From contig NZ_JASAMB010000014.1 of NCBI RefSeq assembly GCF_029948125.1, positions 62,001-126,000 on the forward strand: DNA of 64,000 nt. Reading direction: 5' to 3'. Position 1 is the first letter of the stretch; each line of letters opens with the position of its first letter. The position numbers were made by a program, and so were the translations under genes. The notes below the pieces were generated by a model. It saw nothing but the letters and a program-made list of their open reading frames with translations. It was not told the DNA's origin and did not search any database. Shown one piece after another: positions 49,042 through 57,978 of this stretch. The DNA comes from Catellatospora sp. KI3 (GTDB lineage Bacteria > Actinomycetota > Actinomycetes > Mycobacteriales > Micromonosporaceae).

Positions 49042-51042
49042 GTGCTCCGCAGAACCTTCGCGGCGCTGTCCGCCGCCACCGCGGTGCTCGCCCTGCTGGC
49101 CGTACCGGCACCGGCTGGTGCCGCCACCGGCACCCCGGTCAGCCCGGACGCCGCCATGTACCCGCGCGCCTTGCGGCTGGCCTACAACGGCACCGCCAAC
49201 GGTCGCATCCTGCTCACCACCACCGCCTTCCCCGGCGGCGGACCCGTCGGCGCCATCAGTGAGAGCACCGACGGCGGCGCCACCTACCACCGCGTCGGCA
49301 CCGTCGCCGACCCCGCCGCCCGCGCCGGCCTGTGCTGCACCACCGTGTTCGAGCTGCCGCAGCAGCTCGGCTCGCTGCCCGCGGGCACCCTGCTCTGGGC
49401 CGGCGCGGTCGGCCAGGACGCCGCCGACCGCCGCATGGCCCTGCGCGTATGGCGCAGCAGCGACCTCGGCCGCACCTGGACCCACCTGTCCACCGCCGTC
49501 ACCTCCGCCACCACCGGCGGCCTGTGGGAGCCCGAGTTCTCGCTCGACGCGACCGGACGGCTGGTGCTCCACTTCGCCGACGAGAGCCAGGCCGGCCACA
49601 GCCAGCTCCTGGCCCGGGTCGTCACCACCGACGGCTACCAGTGGGGCCAGCGCACCTGGACCGTCACCGGCACCGCGGCCGGGCACCGCCCCGGCATGCC
49701 CGCCGTACGCCGCCTGCCCGGCGGCACCTACCTGCTGGCGTACGAGGTCTGCGGCTACGGCGGCCAGTACGACTGCGCCGTGCGCTACCGCACCTCCGCC
49801 GACGGCTGGAGCTGGGGCGACCCGGCCGACCTCGGCCCGCTGGCCCGCACCGCGGACGGCCGCTACCTGGTCGCCACGCCCACCCTGGCGCTGACCTCCA
49901 CCGGCCGGATCCTGCTGATCGGCCAGCGCCTGCTCAACGCCAACGGCTCGACCGCCGCCCTGAACGGCACCGCCGCCCTCACCGCCGGAGCCGCTCTGGA
50001 CACCTGGTCGCTGGTGCCCGTCCCGGTCGGCGTGCCGGGTGCGGCCCTCGGCGTCTGCCCCAACTACAGCCCCACCCTGGTCCCGCTCGACGGAGCCGGA
50101 TTCGCACAGGTCAGCACCGATGTTGGCGCCGACGGCACATGCCGGGCCTACGCCGCCGCCGCGCTGCTGCCCCCGCCCGTCGCCCAGACGACCGCACTGA
50201 CCGCCGTCGGCGGCACCTGCGTGGACGCGGCGGCCGGCGGTGCCGCCAACGGCGCGGCGGTGCAGCTATGGAGCTGCAACAACGGCCCGGTGCAGCGCTG
50301 GACCTGGCGGCCGGACGGGTCGCTGTCGGTCAACGGGCGCTGCCTGGACGTGCCCGGCGCGGCGACGGCCAACGGCACCCCGCTGCAGATCTGGGACTGT
50401 AACGGCGCCCCCAACCAGCAGTGGCTGCGCCGCCCCGACGGCACCCTGGTCAACCCGCGCACCGGCCGCTGCCTGGACTCCCCGGGCGGCGCCACCGGCA
50501 ACGGCACCCGGCTGCAGCTGTGGGACTGCAACGGCACGGCCGCCCAGCGGGTCACCCCGACCAGCCCCGCCCTGCCGTTCAAGGCGGGCGACCGGATCTC
50601 GCTGCGGGCCGTCAGCCCCGGCTACGCCGACCGGCGGCTGCGGCACCAGAACGGCCTGACCACGATCGCGCCGATCAGCACCGGCAGCCCGCAGCCGGAT
50701 CGCGGCGACGCCACCTTCGTCGTACGCCCTGGGCTCGCCGACGCGACCTGCTTCTCCTTCGAGGCGGTGGCACCGGCGAACAACTTCCTGCGCCACGCCG
50801 ACTACCGGGTCCGCCTGTCCGTCGACGACGGATCGGCACTGCTGCGCGCCGACGCGACGTTCTGCGGCGCAGCGGGCGATCTGGGCCAGGTCGTGCTGCG
50901 GTCTAGCAACTTCCCGGACCGGCTGATCCGCCACTACTCCGCGCAGGTGTACATCGCGGTCGCCGGCGGGCCGCAGCCGTTCGACGCGGCCGCCGGCTTC
51001 GCCGCCGACTCGACCTGGGCGGTCGAGCCCGCCCTCCTCTGA
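49042..51042 (+). CDS. Secreted sialidase-fold glycosidase (GH93-like) with ricin-type and AbfB domains
   Basis: A 666-aa exported protein. Signal peptide ends near PAGAAT (about 29). Residues about 30-375 form a six-bladed propeller with Asp-box-like elements (SESTDGGATYHR, WRSSDLGRTWTHL, YRTSADGWSWGD). A ricin-type beta-trefoil (about 380-505) has three GxCLD/QxW repeats, and the C-terminal 510-666 (ISLRAVSPGYADRRLRHQNG, FLRHADYRVRLSVDDG, LIRHYSAQVYIAV) is an AbfB arabinofuranose-binding (CBM42) domain. The combination suggests an exo-arabinanase acting on pectin side chains or arabinoxylan. The GH93 call is by pattern and should be read as likely, not certain. Confidence 0.78.
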   Translation: MLRRTFAALSAATAVLALLAVPAPAGAATGTPVSPDAAMYPRALRLAYNGTANGRILLTTTAFPGGGPVGAISESTDGGATYHRVGTVADPAARAGLCCTTVFELPQQLGSLPAGTLLWAGAVGQDAADRRMALRVWRSSDLGRTWTHLSTAVTSATTGGLWEPEFSLDATGRLVLHFADESQAGHSQLLARVVTTDGYQWGQRTWTVTGTAAGHRPGMPAVRRLPGGTYLLAYEVCGYGGQYDCAVRYRTSADGWSWGDPADLGPLARTADGRYLVATPTLALTSTGRILLIGQRLLNANGSTAALNGTAALTAGAALDTWSLVPVPVGVPGAALGVCPNYSPTLVPLDGAGFAQVSTDVGADGTCRAYAAAALLPPPVAQTTALTAVGGTCVDAAAGGAANGAAVQLWSCNNGPVQRWTWRPDGSLSVNGRCLDVPGAATANGTPLQIWDCNGAPNQQWLRRPDGTLVNPRTGRCLDSPGGATGNGTRLQLWDCNGTAAQRVTPTSPALPFKAGDRISLRAVSPGYADRRLRHQNGLTTIAPISTGSPQPDRGDATFVVRPGLADATCFSFEAVAPANNFLRHADYRVRLSVDDGSALLRADATFCGAAGDLGQVVLRSSNFPDRLIRHYSAQVYIAVAGGPQPFDAAAGFAADSTWAVEPALL

Positions 51043-51052
51043 CCTGAGGAAA

Positions 51053-51098
51053 GGAAGGGCCCCTTCTTATCGCCTTCCGTAGAAGAAGGGGCCCTTCC
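51053..51098 (+). terminator. Long terminator hairpin, Micromonosporaceae-type sequence
   Basis: GGAAGGGCCCCTTCTT (51053-51068) pairs perfectly over 16 bp with 51083-51098 around a 14-nt loop. The same arm sequence recurs as a terminator in many Micromonosporaceae genomes, from memory. Confidence 0.8.
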
Positions 51099-51241
51099 AA
51101 ACACCTGGGTCGGTCACCGCGCCGGGCGCGGCCGTCGCATTCTGCCGAATGCCTGCTCGGCGACCCCTCGTCTGATGTACTCCGTAAGGAGAGCCCGGGG
51201 CCTGGCGGCCCTGGTCAGCCGTGTCGGCACGGGGGTGTGGG

Positions 51242-52480
51242 ATGCGACGGTCGCGAGTGGGCGGCATGGTGCTTTCGCTGGTGCTCGCCGCGGCCGCGAG
51301 CGCCTGCGGCCAGACGATGGTCCCGCAGCGGACGGCGCCGCAGCCGACGCCGCCGGCCTACGCCGCCGCGCTAGACACCCAGATCCAGGCCATCGTCGAC
51401 AACATGAGCGTGCCCGGCGCCGTCGTGATGATCACGTCGCCGGAGCAGGGCGACTGGACGCAGACCTTCGGCAGGCAGGCCGTCGTCGGCAACGCGCCCA
51501 TGACCGCCGACGACCACTTCCGGATCGGCTCCAACACCAAGACCATGACCGGCACGGTGCTGCTCCAGCTGGTGCAGGAGGGCAAGATCGCGCTGGACGA
51601 CCCGGTGTCGAAGTACCAGCCGCAGGTGCCCGGCGGGGACGGCATCACCATCGCGCAGCTGCTGGACATGCGCAGCGGCCTCTACAACTACTCCGAGGAC
51701 GAGCAGTTCAACGCCCGGCTCGACAACGATCCCGGCTACGTCTGGAAGCCCGACGAGCTGCTGTCCATCGCCTTCGCCAAGCCGCCGTACTTCGCCCCGG
51801 GCGCCGGATTCCACTACTCCAACACCAACCTCATCCTGGCCGGCCTGATCATCGAGCAGCTCACCGGCGGCACCCTGCGGGAGGCGTTCCAGCAGCGGAT
51901 CTTCGGCCCGCTCGGGCTGAGCCGGACGACGCTGCCCGAGGCCGCCGACGCCGCCATCCCGACGCCCCATCCGCAGGGCTACATGTTCGGCACGAACGTG
52001 AGCACGCTCAAGGATCCCGCGCTGTCCCCCGCCGACCAGGCGGCCGCCGCCAAGGGCGAGCTGCTGCCCCGCGACGTCACCGACAACAACCCGTCGTGGG
52101 CGTGGGCGGCCGGGGGCGCGATATCCACCGCCGCGGACCTGACGAAGTACGTGACGGCGCTGGTGGGCGGCGGGCTGCTCGACCCCGCCATGCAGCGGAC
52201 CAGGCTCGACAGCATCAAGCCGATACCGACCCCGGACAACGCCGACGTCGGCTACGGCCTGGCGATCGTGAAGTTCGGGCCGCTGTACGGCCACGACGGC
52301 CAGATCCCCGGGTTCAACTCGTTCATGGCCCACGACCCTGCCACCAGGAACACGGTCATCGTGCTGACCGACCTCTTCGCCTCGCCCGACGGCAAGCAGC
52401 CCGCCAACACGATCGCGGTGGCGATCATCAAGGCGCTGTACGGCGAGTCGCTGGTCCCCTCGCCCACCCCGACCCGCTGA
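51242..52480 (+). CDS. Serine hydrolase / D-Ala-D-Ala carboxypeptidase-like lipoprotein (class C beta-lactamase fold)
   Basis: A 412-aa exported protein. MRRSRVGGMVLSLVLAAAASACGQ gives a lipobox-like SAC. Catalytic S-x-x-K is in RIGSNTKTMT, the second motif Y-S-N in GFHYSNTNLI, and GHDGQIPGFNS replaces the KTG box with the HxG variant of this family. Probable substrates are peptidoglycan stem peptides or small esters; antibiotic hydrolysis is not implied. ATG 51242 is used rather than the GTG 21 nt upstream, which adds an unlikely leader. Confidence 0.82.
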   Translation: MRRSRVGGMVLSLVLAAAASACGQTMVPQRTAPQPTPPAYAAALDTQIQAIVDNMSVPGAVVMITSPEQGDWTQTFGRQAVVGNAPMTADDHFRIGSNTKTMTGTVLLQLVQEGKIALDDPVSKYQPQVPGGDGITIAQLLDMRSGLYNYSEDEQFNARLDNDPGYVWKPDELLSIAFAKPPYFAPGAGFHYSNTNLILAGLIIEQLTGGTLREAFQQRIFGPLGLSRTTLPEAADAAIPTPHPQGYMFGTNVSTLKDPALSPADQAAAAKGELLPRDVTDNNPSWAWAAGGAISTAADLTKYVTALVGGGLLDPAMQRTRLDSIKPIPTPDNADVGYGLAIVKFGPLYGHDGQIPGFNSFMAHDPATRNTVIVLTDLFASPDGKQPANTIAVAIIKALYGESLVPSPTPTR

Positions 52481-52506
52481 CCCTCGCTCCCGAACCGGTC
52501 GGCGCC

Positions 52507-54384
52507 TCAGGCCAAGCTGCCGACCGGCTGGTCGAACTGCGTACGGTACAGCTCGGCGTAGCGGCCGTCGCGGGCCAGCAGGTCGGGGTGCGTACCGCGT
52601 TCGACGACGCGCCCGGCCTCGATCACGAGGATCTGGTCGGCCTGGCGCACCGTGGACAGCCGGTGCGCGATGACCACGGAGGTACGACCGGCCAGGGCTT
52701 CGGCCAGTGCCTCCTGCACGGCCGCCTCCGACGTCGAGTCCAGGTGTGCCGTCGCCTCGTCGAGCACCACCACCCGCGGTCTGGCCAGCAGCACCCGCGC
52801 GATCGTCAGCCGCTGCCGCTCACCGCCCGACAGCCGGTAGCCGCGCTCGCCGACGACCGTGTCCAGGCCGTCGGGCAGCTCCTCGACCAGGTCGGCCAGC
52901 CGGGCCCGGCGCAGCGCGTCCCACAGCTGCTCGTCGGTGGCCTCAGGGCAGGCCAGCAGCAGGTTGGCGCGCACCGACTCGTGGAACAGGTGGCCGTCCT
53001 GGGTGACCATGCCCAGCGTCTGGCGGATCGTCTTGGCGTCCAGGTCGCGTACGTCGACGCCGGCCAGCCGCACTGTGCCGCCGTCGGTGTCGTACAGCCG
53101 CGGCAGCAGCTGCGCGATGGTGGACTTGCCCGCCCCGGAGGAGCCGACCAGCGCGACGAGCTGGCCCGGCTCAGCGGTGAACGACACGTCGTGCAGCACC
53201 TGCGCGCCGCCCCGAGTATCGAGCACCGCCACCTCCTCCAGCGAGGCCAGCGACACCTTGTCCGCCGCCGGGTAGCCGAAGTCGACGCCGTCGAACTGCA
53301 CCGACACCGGGCCGTCGGGCAGCCGCTGCGGCTGGTCCGGTTCGGTGATAAGCGGCTTGAGGTCCAGGATCTCGAACACCCGCTCGAAACTGACCAGGGC
53401 GCTCATCACCTCGACCCGGGCGCTGGCCAGCGAGGTCAGCGGAGCGTAGAGGCGGGCCAGCAGCAGCGCCAGCGCGACCACCGCGCCCTCGTCCAGCGTG
53501 CCGCGCAGCGCGAACACCCCGCCCAGGCCGTAGACCAGAGCCAGCGCCAGCGCGGAGACCAGCATCAGGGCCGTGACGAAGACCCACTGCACCATCGCGG
53601 TGCGCACGCCGATGTCGCGCACCCGCCGGGCCCGCGCGGCGAACTCGGCCGATTCGCGCTCCGGCTGCCCGAACAGCTTGACCAGGGTCGCACCGGGCGC
53701 GGAGAAGCGCTCGGTCATGTTCGTGCTCATAGTGGCGTTGTGCTCGGCGGCCTCGCGCTCCAGCCGGGCGAGCTTGTTGCCCATCCGGCGGGCGGGCAGC
53801 ACGAAGACCGGTAGCAGCACCAGCGCCAGCAGCGTGATCTGCCACGACAGCTGGATCATGACGATCAGCGTCAGCACCAGCATGACCAGGTTCGCCACCA
53901 CCCCCGACAGGGTGTCGCTGAACGCGCGCTGCGCGCCGATCACGTCGTTGTTCAGGCGGCTGACCAGCGCGCCGGTGCGGGTCCGGGTGAAGAACGCGAC
54001 CGGCATCCGCTGCACATGGTCGAACACGGCGGTGCGCAGGTCGAGGATCAGGCCCTCCCCGATCGTCGCCGACAGCCAGCGGGTGGCCAGGCTCAGCCCG
54101 GCCTCGGCCAGCGCGAGCGCGGCGATGGCGGCCGCCAGCCACACCACGGTCGCCTCCGGTCCGCCGTCGGTGATCGTGTCGATCACCCGGCCCGCCAGGA
54201 TCGGGGTGGCCACCGCGAGCACCGCGCCGACCACGCTGAGCGCGAGGAACGCCACCAGCTGCCGCCGGTGCGGGCCGGCGAAGCCGAGGATGCGCCTCAG
54301 CGTCGCGGCTGAGAACGGGCGGCGCTCGTCCTGGGCGTTCATGGCGTGGTAGAGGGAGTTCCACGCCGCCATTTCCATGCTCAT
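52507..54384 (-). CDS. ABC exporter, TMD-NBD half-transporter
   Basis: A 625-aa half transporter. Six TM helices span about 40-330 (FLALSVVGAVLAVATPILAG onwards). The nucleotide-binding domain begins near 370, with Walker A GSSGAGKST (about 416-424), signature LSGGERQR (about 520) and Walker B VVVLDEAT (about 540) followed by the HRLST switch. It would act as a homodimer exporting lipids or drugs. ATG 54384 has GGGAAGG nine nt upstream. The promoter has MerR-family geometry, pointing to an inducible multidrug pump, but no merR-like gene is in this window. Confidence 0.9.
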   Translation of the reverse strand: MSMEMAAWNSLYHAMNAQDERRPFSAATLRRILGFAGPHRRQLVAFLALSVVGAVLAVATPILAGRVIDTITDGGPEATVVWLAAAIAALALAEAGLSLATRWLSATIGEGLILDLRTAVFDHVQRMPVAFFTRTRTGALVSRLNNDVIGAQRAFSDTLSGVVANLVMLVLTLIVMIQLSWQITLLALVLLPVFVLPARRMGNKLARLEREAAEHNATMSTNMTERFSAPGATLVKLFGQPERESAEFAARARRVRDIGVRTAMVQWVFVTALMLVSALALALVYGLGGVFALRGTLDEGAVVALALLLARLYAPLTSLASARVEVMSALVSFERVFEILDLKPLITEPDQPQRLPDGPVSVQFDGVDFGYPAADKVSLASLEEVAVLDTRGGAQVLHDVSFTAEPGQLVALVGSSGAGKSTIAQLLPRLYDTDGGTVRLAGVDVRDLDAKTIRQTLGMVTQDGHLFHESVRANLLLACPEATDEQLWDALRRARLADLVEELPDGLDTVVGERGYRLSGGERQRLTIARVLLARPRVVVLDEATAHLDSTSEAAVQEALAEALAGRTSVVIAHRLSTVRQADQILVIEAGRVVERGTHPDLLARDGRYAELYRTQFDQPVGSLA

Positions 54385-54440
54385 CGAGCTGTGCCTTCCC
54401 GTCGCGGACCCGTTGCGGGCGGGCCTGGCCCGCCGACGCC

Positions 54441-54471
54441 ACCGTAGAACCTCAAGCGAGGTTGACGTCAA
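54441..54471 (-). promoter_or_regulatory. MerR-type promoter TTGACG-N19-TACGGT with inverted repeat
   Basis: On the minus strand TTGACG (54471-54466) and TACGGT (54446-54441) are separated by 19 bp. An inverted repeat AACCTC-N4-GAGGTT (54463-54448) fills the spacer. Elongated spacers with a central dyad are the hallmark of promoters twisted into activity by MerR-family activators. It precedes the ABC exporter. Confidence 0.7.
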
Positions 54472-54514
54472 ATCCGAGGTCTACCGCACGGGTGCGACAC
54501 TCCGGCCGCGATGA

Positions 54515-54551
54515 AGGGTCGCCGCTGCCCGCAGCGGACAGCGGCGACCCT
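54515..54551 (-). terminator. Terminator of the GH92 gene
   Basis: A 12-bp stem (AGGGTCGCCGCT with AGCGGCGACCCT) with a 13-nt loop, 10 bp beyond the GH92 stop on the minus strand. Confidence 0.75.
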
Positions 54552-54561
54552 CAGCACTGCG

Positions 54562-57500
54562 TCAGTTGTAGACTTCGAACTCGTACAGGCGGACGGCGGT
54601 GTTGCCGTCCTGGGCCGGGGTGATGATGTTGACCTTCACGTAGCGGCCGGTGGCAGTCACGGTGTGGGTGCTGACGTTGGCCGTGTTGGCCCGCGCCTGC
54701 ACCACGGTCGTCCAGGTCGTGCCGTCGGTCGAGGTCTGGATGTCGTAGTCGCGGGTGTTCCAGGTCGCCGACTCGCCGCCGGCTCCGGCGTGGCGCAGCG
54801 TGAACGACTTGATCGCGTACGACTGCCCCAGGTCGATCTGGAGGAACCTGGTCGTGTCGGTGGTGCAGAACTTGTCGGAGCCGCCGCCGCTGACCGACCC
54901 GTTGACCGCCTTCGCCGGTCCCTCGTTGGCGTTGCACGGCGTCGAGCCGGTCGCGGTCTTGTTCAGCGCCACGTTCGTCGAGCCCGACGAGCCGGGCGTG
55001 CCGTAGGCCTCGAACTCGTAGATCCGGGTCGGGGTCGCCGCCGACTGGGTGCCGGTGATGACGTTGATCCGGGCGTACCGGCCGGTGGCGGTGACGTTGT
55101 GCGTGCTGGCGGCGGCGGTGTTGCCGCGCGCCTGCACCACGGTCGTCCAGGTGCTGCCGTCGGGCGAGGTCTGGATGTCGAAGTCCTTGGTGTTCCAGGT
55201 CGCCGACTCCCCGCCCGCGCTCGCGTGCCGCACGGTGAACGACGTGATCGCGTACGACTGCCCGAGGTCGACCTGCAGGAACGCCGAGGCGGCCGCCGAG
55301 CAGAACTTGTCCGACGTCCCGCCGGTCCACGACCCGTTGACGGCCTTGGCTGCGGCCTCGTTGGTGTTGCACGCCGCCGAGCTGGTCACCGGCCGGTTGA
55401 GCGCGATGTTGGTCGGCCCGGTGCTGGTGGTGTCGAACGACGGCGGGGCGTCGGCGGCCGCGCTGCCCCAGCCGGTGTTGGCGGTGGTGCCCAGCGTGAA
55501 GTCGAGCGTGCCGCCGTTGGCCACGAACGACTCGGGCAGCCACGGCCTGGTCGAGGCGGTGCCGTTGACCGACAGCGACTGGACGTAGAACGTCGAGGCG
55601 GACGCGTTCGGGGCGTTGATCGTCAGGTTGACGCCGTTGCCCCGGTGGATGACGACCTGCGGGAACAGCGGGCTGGTCAGCAGCAGCTCGGACCGGCCGG
55701 GGGCGAGCGGCTGCAGGCCCATCGCCGACCAGGCGTACCAGGCGGACATGGCGCCGAGGTCGTCCTGGCCGGGGATGCCGCCCGGGGTGTTGCTCCACAT
55801 GGTGTTGAGGATCTGCCGCAGGGTCTGCTGGGCCTTGTACGGCTGCCCCGAGAAGTTGTAGAGCCACGGCGCGCCGATGGACGGCTCGTTGTCGAGCTCG
55901 GACTTGAGCCCGCCGGCGCCGCTCAGCGCCCAGCTGCCGTCGGAGTTGTGGAAGAAGGAGTCCAGGCGGCTGTTGGCGGCGGCGTTGCCGCCCATCCTGT
56001 CGAACAGGCCCTTCACGTTGTGCGGGATCATCCAGGTGTACTGCGCGGCGCTGCCCTCGGCGAAGCCGTCGGAGTTGGCCGGGTTGAACGCGGGCCAGCT
56101 GCCGTCCTCGCGCCGGTTCTGGATGTAGCCGGTCGCCGGGTTGTAGACGTTCTTCCAGTACTGCGACCGGGCCAGGAACGTGCTGGCGGTGCCCGTCTGG
56201 CCGAGGCGGGCGGCCAGCTGCGACAGGCCGAAGTCGGCGGCGACGTTCTCCAGGGTCTCCCCGGCGCCGCCCCAGGCGTTGCTGCTCTCCGGGATGTAGT
56301 GGATGCTCAGCCACTTGTCCAGCGAGGGCCGCTCCCCCACCACCATGACGTTCCAGCCGTCGCGGCTGAGGTCGGCGGCGGTGACGTTGCTGGCCGCGTT
56401 GACCATCGAGGTGAGCGCGGCGGAGGCGTTGAAGTTGGTGCCGCCGAAGGCGTAGATGCTGGGCAGCGCGGCATGGGCCGGGTCGCCGGTCATGACGTGG
56501 GTGCCGCCCTGGTTGTGGGTCCAGCGGTCCCACACCCCGCCGTTCTGGTTGGCCTGGTTGAGCAGCGACTGGGCCATGTCGCCGCCGATGTCGGGCCGCA
56601 GCAGCGTGACCAGCTGCAGCTGGCCGCGGTAGACGTCCCAGCCGGAGAAGTTGGCGTACTGGGCGGACTGCCCGGCGGTCAGCGAGTGCACCTGCTGGTC
56701 CATGCCGGTGTACTGGCCGTTGGTGTCGCTGAACACGTTGGGGTGCTGCATCGCGTGGTAGAGCGCGGTGTAGAAGGTGGACTGCTGGGCGGTGGTGCCG
56801 CCGGTGATCTCGGCGCGGCCCAGCTCGGTGTTCCACGCGGCGGTGGCGCCGGCGCGGACGGTGTCGAAGCTGGTCCCGGCCGGGTTCTCGGCGTTGAGGT
56901 TGGCGGCGGCGTTGGCGGCGCTCACGTACGAGACGCCGACCCGGACCCCGACGGTGCGCCCGGAGGACAGGTCGAAGCTGACGTAGCCGCCGGAGCCGCG
57001 CCCGGCCACCGGCCAGCCGTCGGTGCCGTAGGTGGTGCCGCCGCTGGCGGTGGTGGTCCCGGCCCGCAGCGTGCCGTCCTGCCAGGTGCCGGTGGAGGCG
57101 AACGGCTTGTCGAACACGGCGGTGAAGTACAGCGTGTAGTAGCTGCGCCGCCCGACCGCGTTGATGTAGCCGCAGAAGTTTCCGCTGGTCACCGAGCCGC
57201 TGATGGTGCGGTTGGCGCTGTCGATGCTCACGGTGGCGGCGCTGGAGCCGACCTCGGAGTTGGACGTGCGCACCAGCATGCTCGCGGTGCCCGCCGGGTA
57301 GGTGAACTTGCCGGAGCCGGTGCGGGTGGTGGCGGTCAGCTCGGTGTCGACGCCGGAGCCGAGCAGCACCCGGTAGTAGCCGGCGGTCGCGGTCTCGTTG
57401 CTGTGCGAGAAGTTGCTGGCGTAGGTGGCGTCGGTGGTGTCGGCGCTGGGCGACGAGCCGACGGTGCCGACGTAGGGCATGAACGGGATGTCGCCGGAGG

Positions 57501-57810
57501 CCCCGGCGCAGCCGGTGCCGGACAGGTGGGTGAGGGCGAACCCGCGGATGCGGGTGACGTTGTACGAGTATCCGCCCGGTTCGACGGTGCGGGTCTGGTT
57601 GCCGCCGGTGTTCTCGGGGCTCCACTGCACCATGCCGAACGGGGTGGTGGCGCCGGGCAGGGTCTCGCCGCTGTTGCTGCTGCCGATGAGGGTGTTCACG
57701 AGCCCGGCCGGGTTGGCGACGGCCGCGGCGGCGGGTGTCGGCGCGCCGGTCAGGACCGCCAGGCCGAGCAGCAGTGCCAGTGGCGCGGGTAGCGCTCTGC
57801 GCAGGTGCAT
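54562..57810 (-). CDS. Secreted GH92 alpha-mannosidase with two F5/8 type C (CBM32) domains
   Basis: A 1082-aa exported glycosidase. Signal peptide is about 1-30. GH92 spans about 31-770, recognised from NTLIGSSNSGETLPGATTPFGMVQWSPENTGG, FSGWDVYRGQLQLVTLL, GGTHVMTGDPAHAALP and the C-terminal GGIPGQDDLGAMSAWYAWSAMG (usually GNDD; here Gln replaces Asn, which is worth noting). Two galactose-binding-like domains follow at about 800-940 and 941-1082, with nearly parallel sequences (CNTNEAAAKAVNGS / CNANEGPAKAVNGS). The family cleaves alpha-mannosides with calcium. ATG 57810 is 19 bp from a LacI-type palindrome. Confidence 0.9.
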   Translation of the reverse strand: MHLRRALPAPLALLLGLAVLTGAPTPAAAAVANPAGLVNTLIGSSNSGETLPGATTPFGMVQWSPENTGGNQTRTVEPGGYSYNVTRIRGFALTHLSGTGCAGASGDIPFMPYVGTVGSSPSADTTDATYASNFSHSNETATAGYYRVLLGSGVDTELTATTRTGSGKFTYPAGTASMLVRTSNSEVGSSAATVSIDSANRTISGSVTSGNFCGYINAVGRRSYYTLYFTAVFDKPFASTGTWQDGTLRAGTTTASGGTTYGTDGWPVAGRGSGGYVSFDLSSGRTVGVRVGVSYVSAANAAANLNAENPAGTSFDTVRAGATAAWNTELGRAEITGGTTAQQSTFYTALYHAMQHPNVFSDTNGQYTGMDQQVHSLTAGQSAQYANFSGWDVYRGQLQLVTLLRPDIGGDMAQSLLNQANQNGGVWDRWTHNQGGTHVMTGDPAHAALPSIYAFGGTNFNASAALTSMVNAASNVTAADLSRDGWNVMVVGERPSLDKWLSIHYIPESSNAWGGAGETLENVAADFGLSQLAARLGQTGTASTFLARSQYWKNVYNPATGYIQNRREDGSWPAFNPANSDGFAEGSAAQYTWMIPHNVKGLFDRMGGNAAANSRLDSFFHNSDGSWALSGAGGLKSELDNEPSIGAPWLYNFSGQPYKAQQTLRQILNTMWSNTPGGIPGQDDLGAMSAWYAWSAMGLQPLAPGRSELLLTSPLFPQVVIHRGNGVNLTINAPNASASTFYVQSLSVNGTASTRPWLPESFVANGGTLDFTLGTTANTGWGSAAADAPPSFDTTSTGPTNIALNRPVTSSAACNTNEAAAKAVNGSWTGGTSDKFCSAAASAFLQVDLGQSYAITSFTVRHASAGGESATWNTKDFDIQTSPDGSTWTTVVQARGNTAAASTHNVTATGRYARINVITGTQSAATPTRIYEFEAYGTPGSSGSTNVALNKTATGSTPCNANEGPAKAVNGSVSGGGSDKFCTTDTTRFLQIDLGQSYAIKSFTLRHAGAGGESATWNTRDYDIQTSTDGTTWTTVVQARANTANVSTHTVTATGRYVKVNIITPAQDGNTAVRLYEFEVYN

Positions 57811-57828
57811 AGCTTCCTCCAGGGTGGA

Positions 57829-57840
57829 GACAACGTTGTC
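57829..57840. promoter_or_regulatory. LacI-family operator-like palindrome GACAACGTTGTC
   Basis: A perfect 12-bp palindrome with a central CG, located 19 bp before the GH92 start codon. Central-CG palindromes of this kind are typical LacI/GalR targets upstream of glycosidase genes. Confidence 0.6.
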
Positions 57841-57913
57841 AATCGCGGCCGCGCGCAGGCATCGGACATCGATGCGTGATTGTGCGAGAACCGCCGATCG
57901 ATCGAAGGTTATC

Positions 57914-57960
57914 GGTCATGACGCGCGACGGGAAGACCTCTCCCGCCGCGCGTCATGACC
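57914..57960 (-). terminator. Terminator of the FnIII glycosidase gene
   Basis: A 20-bp stem with one G-T-type mismatch (57914-57933 with 57941-57960) and a 7-nt loop, 19 bp beyond the stop on the minus strand. Confidence 0.75.
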
Positions 57961-57978
57961 GCCTGGATCCGGCGCCGG

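Noticed and set aside
54462..54486. Plus-strand promoter TTGACG...TACCGC
   Set aside because: Spacing is only 14 bp and no plus-strand gene follows; the minus-strand MerR-type reading fits better.
54511..57792. Plus-strand open frame of >1000 codons opposite the GH92 gene
   Set aside because: Composition is Gly/Val/Arg noise, with no domains. The GH92 reading on the other strand is unambiguous.
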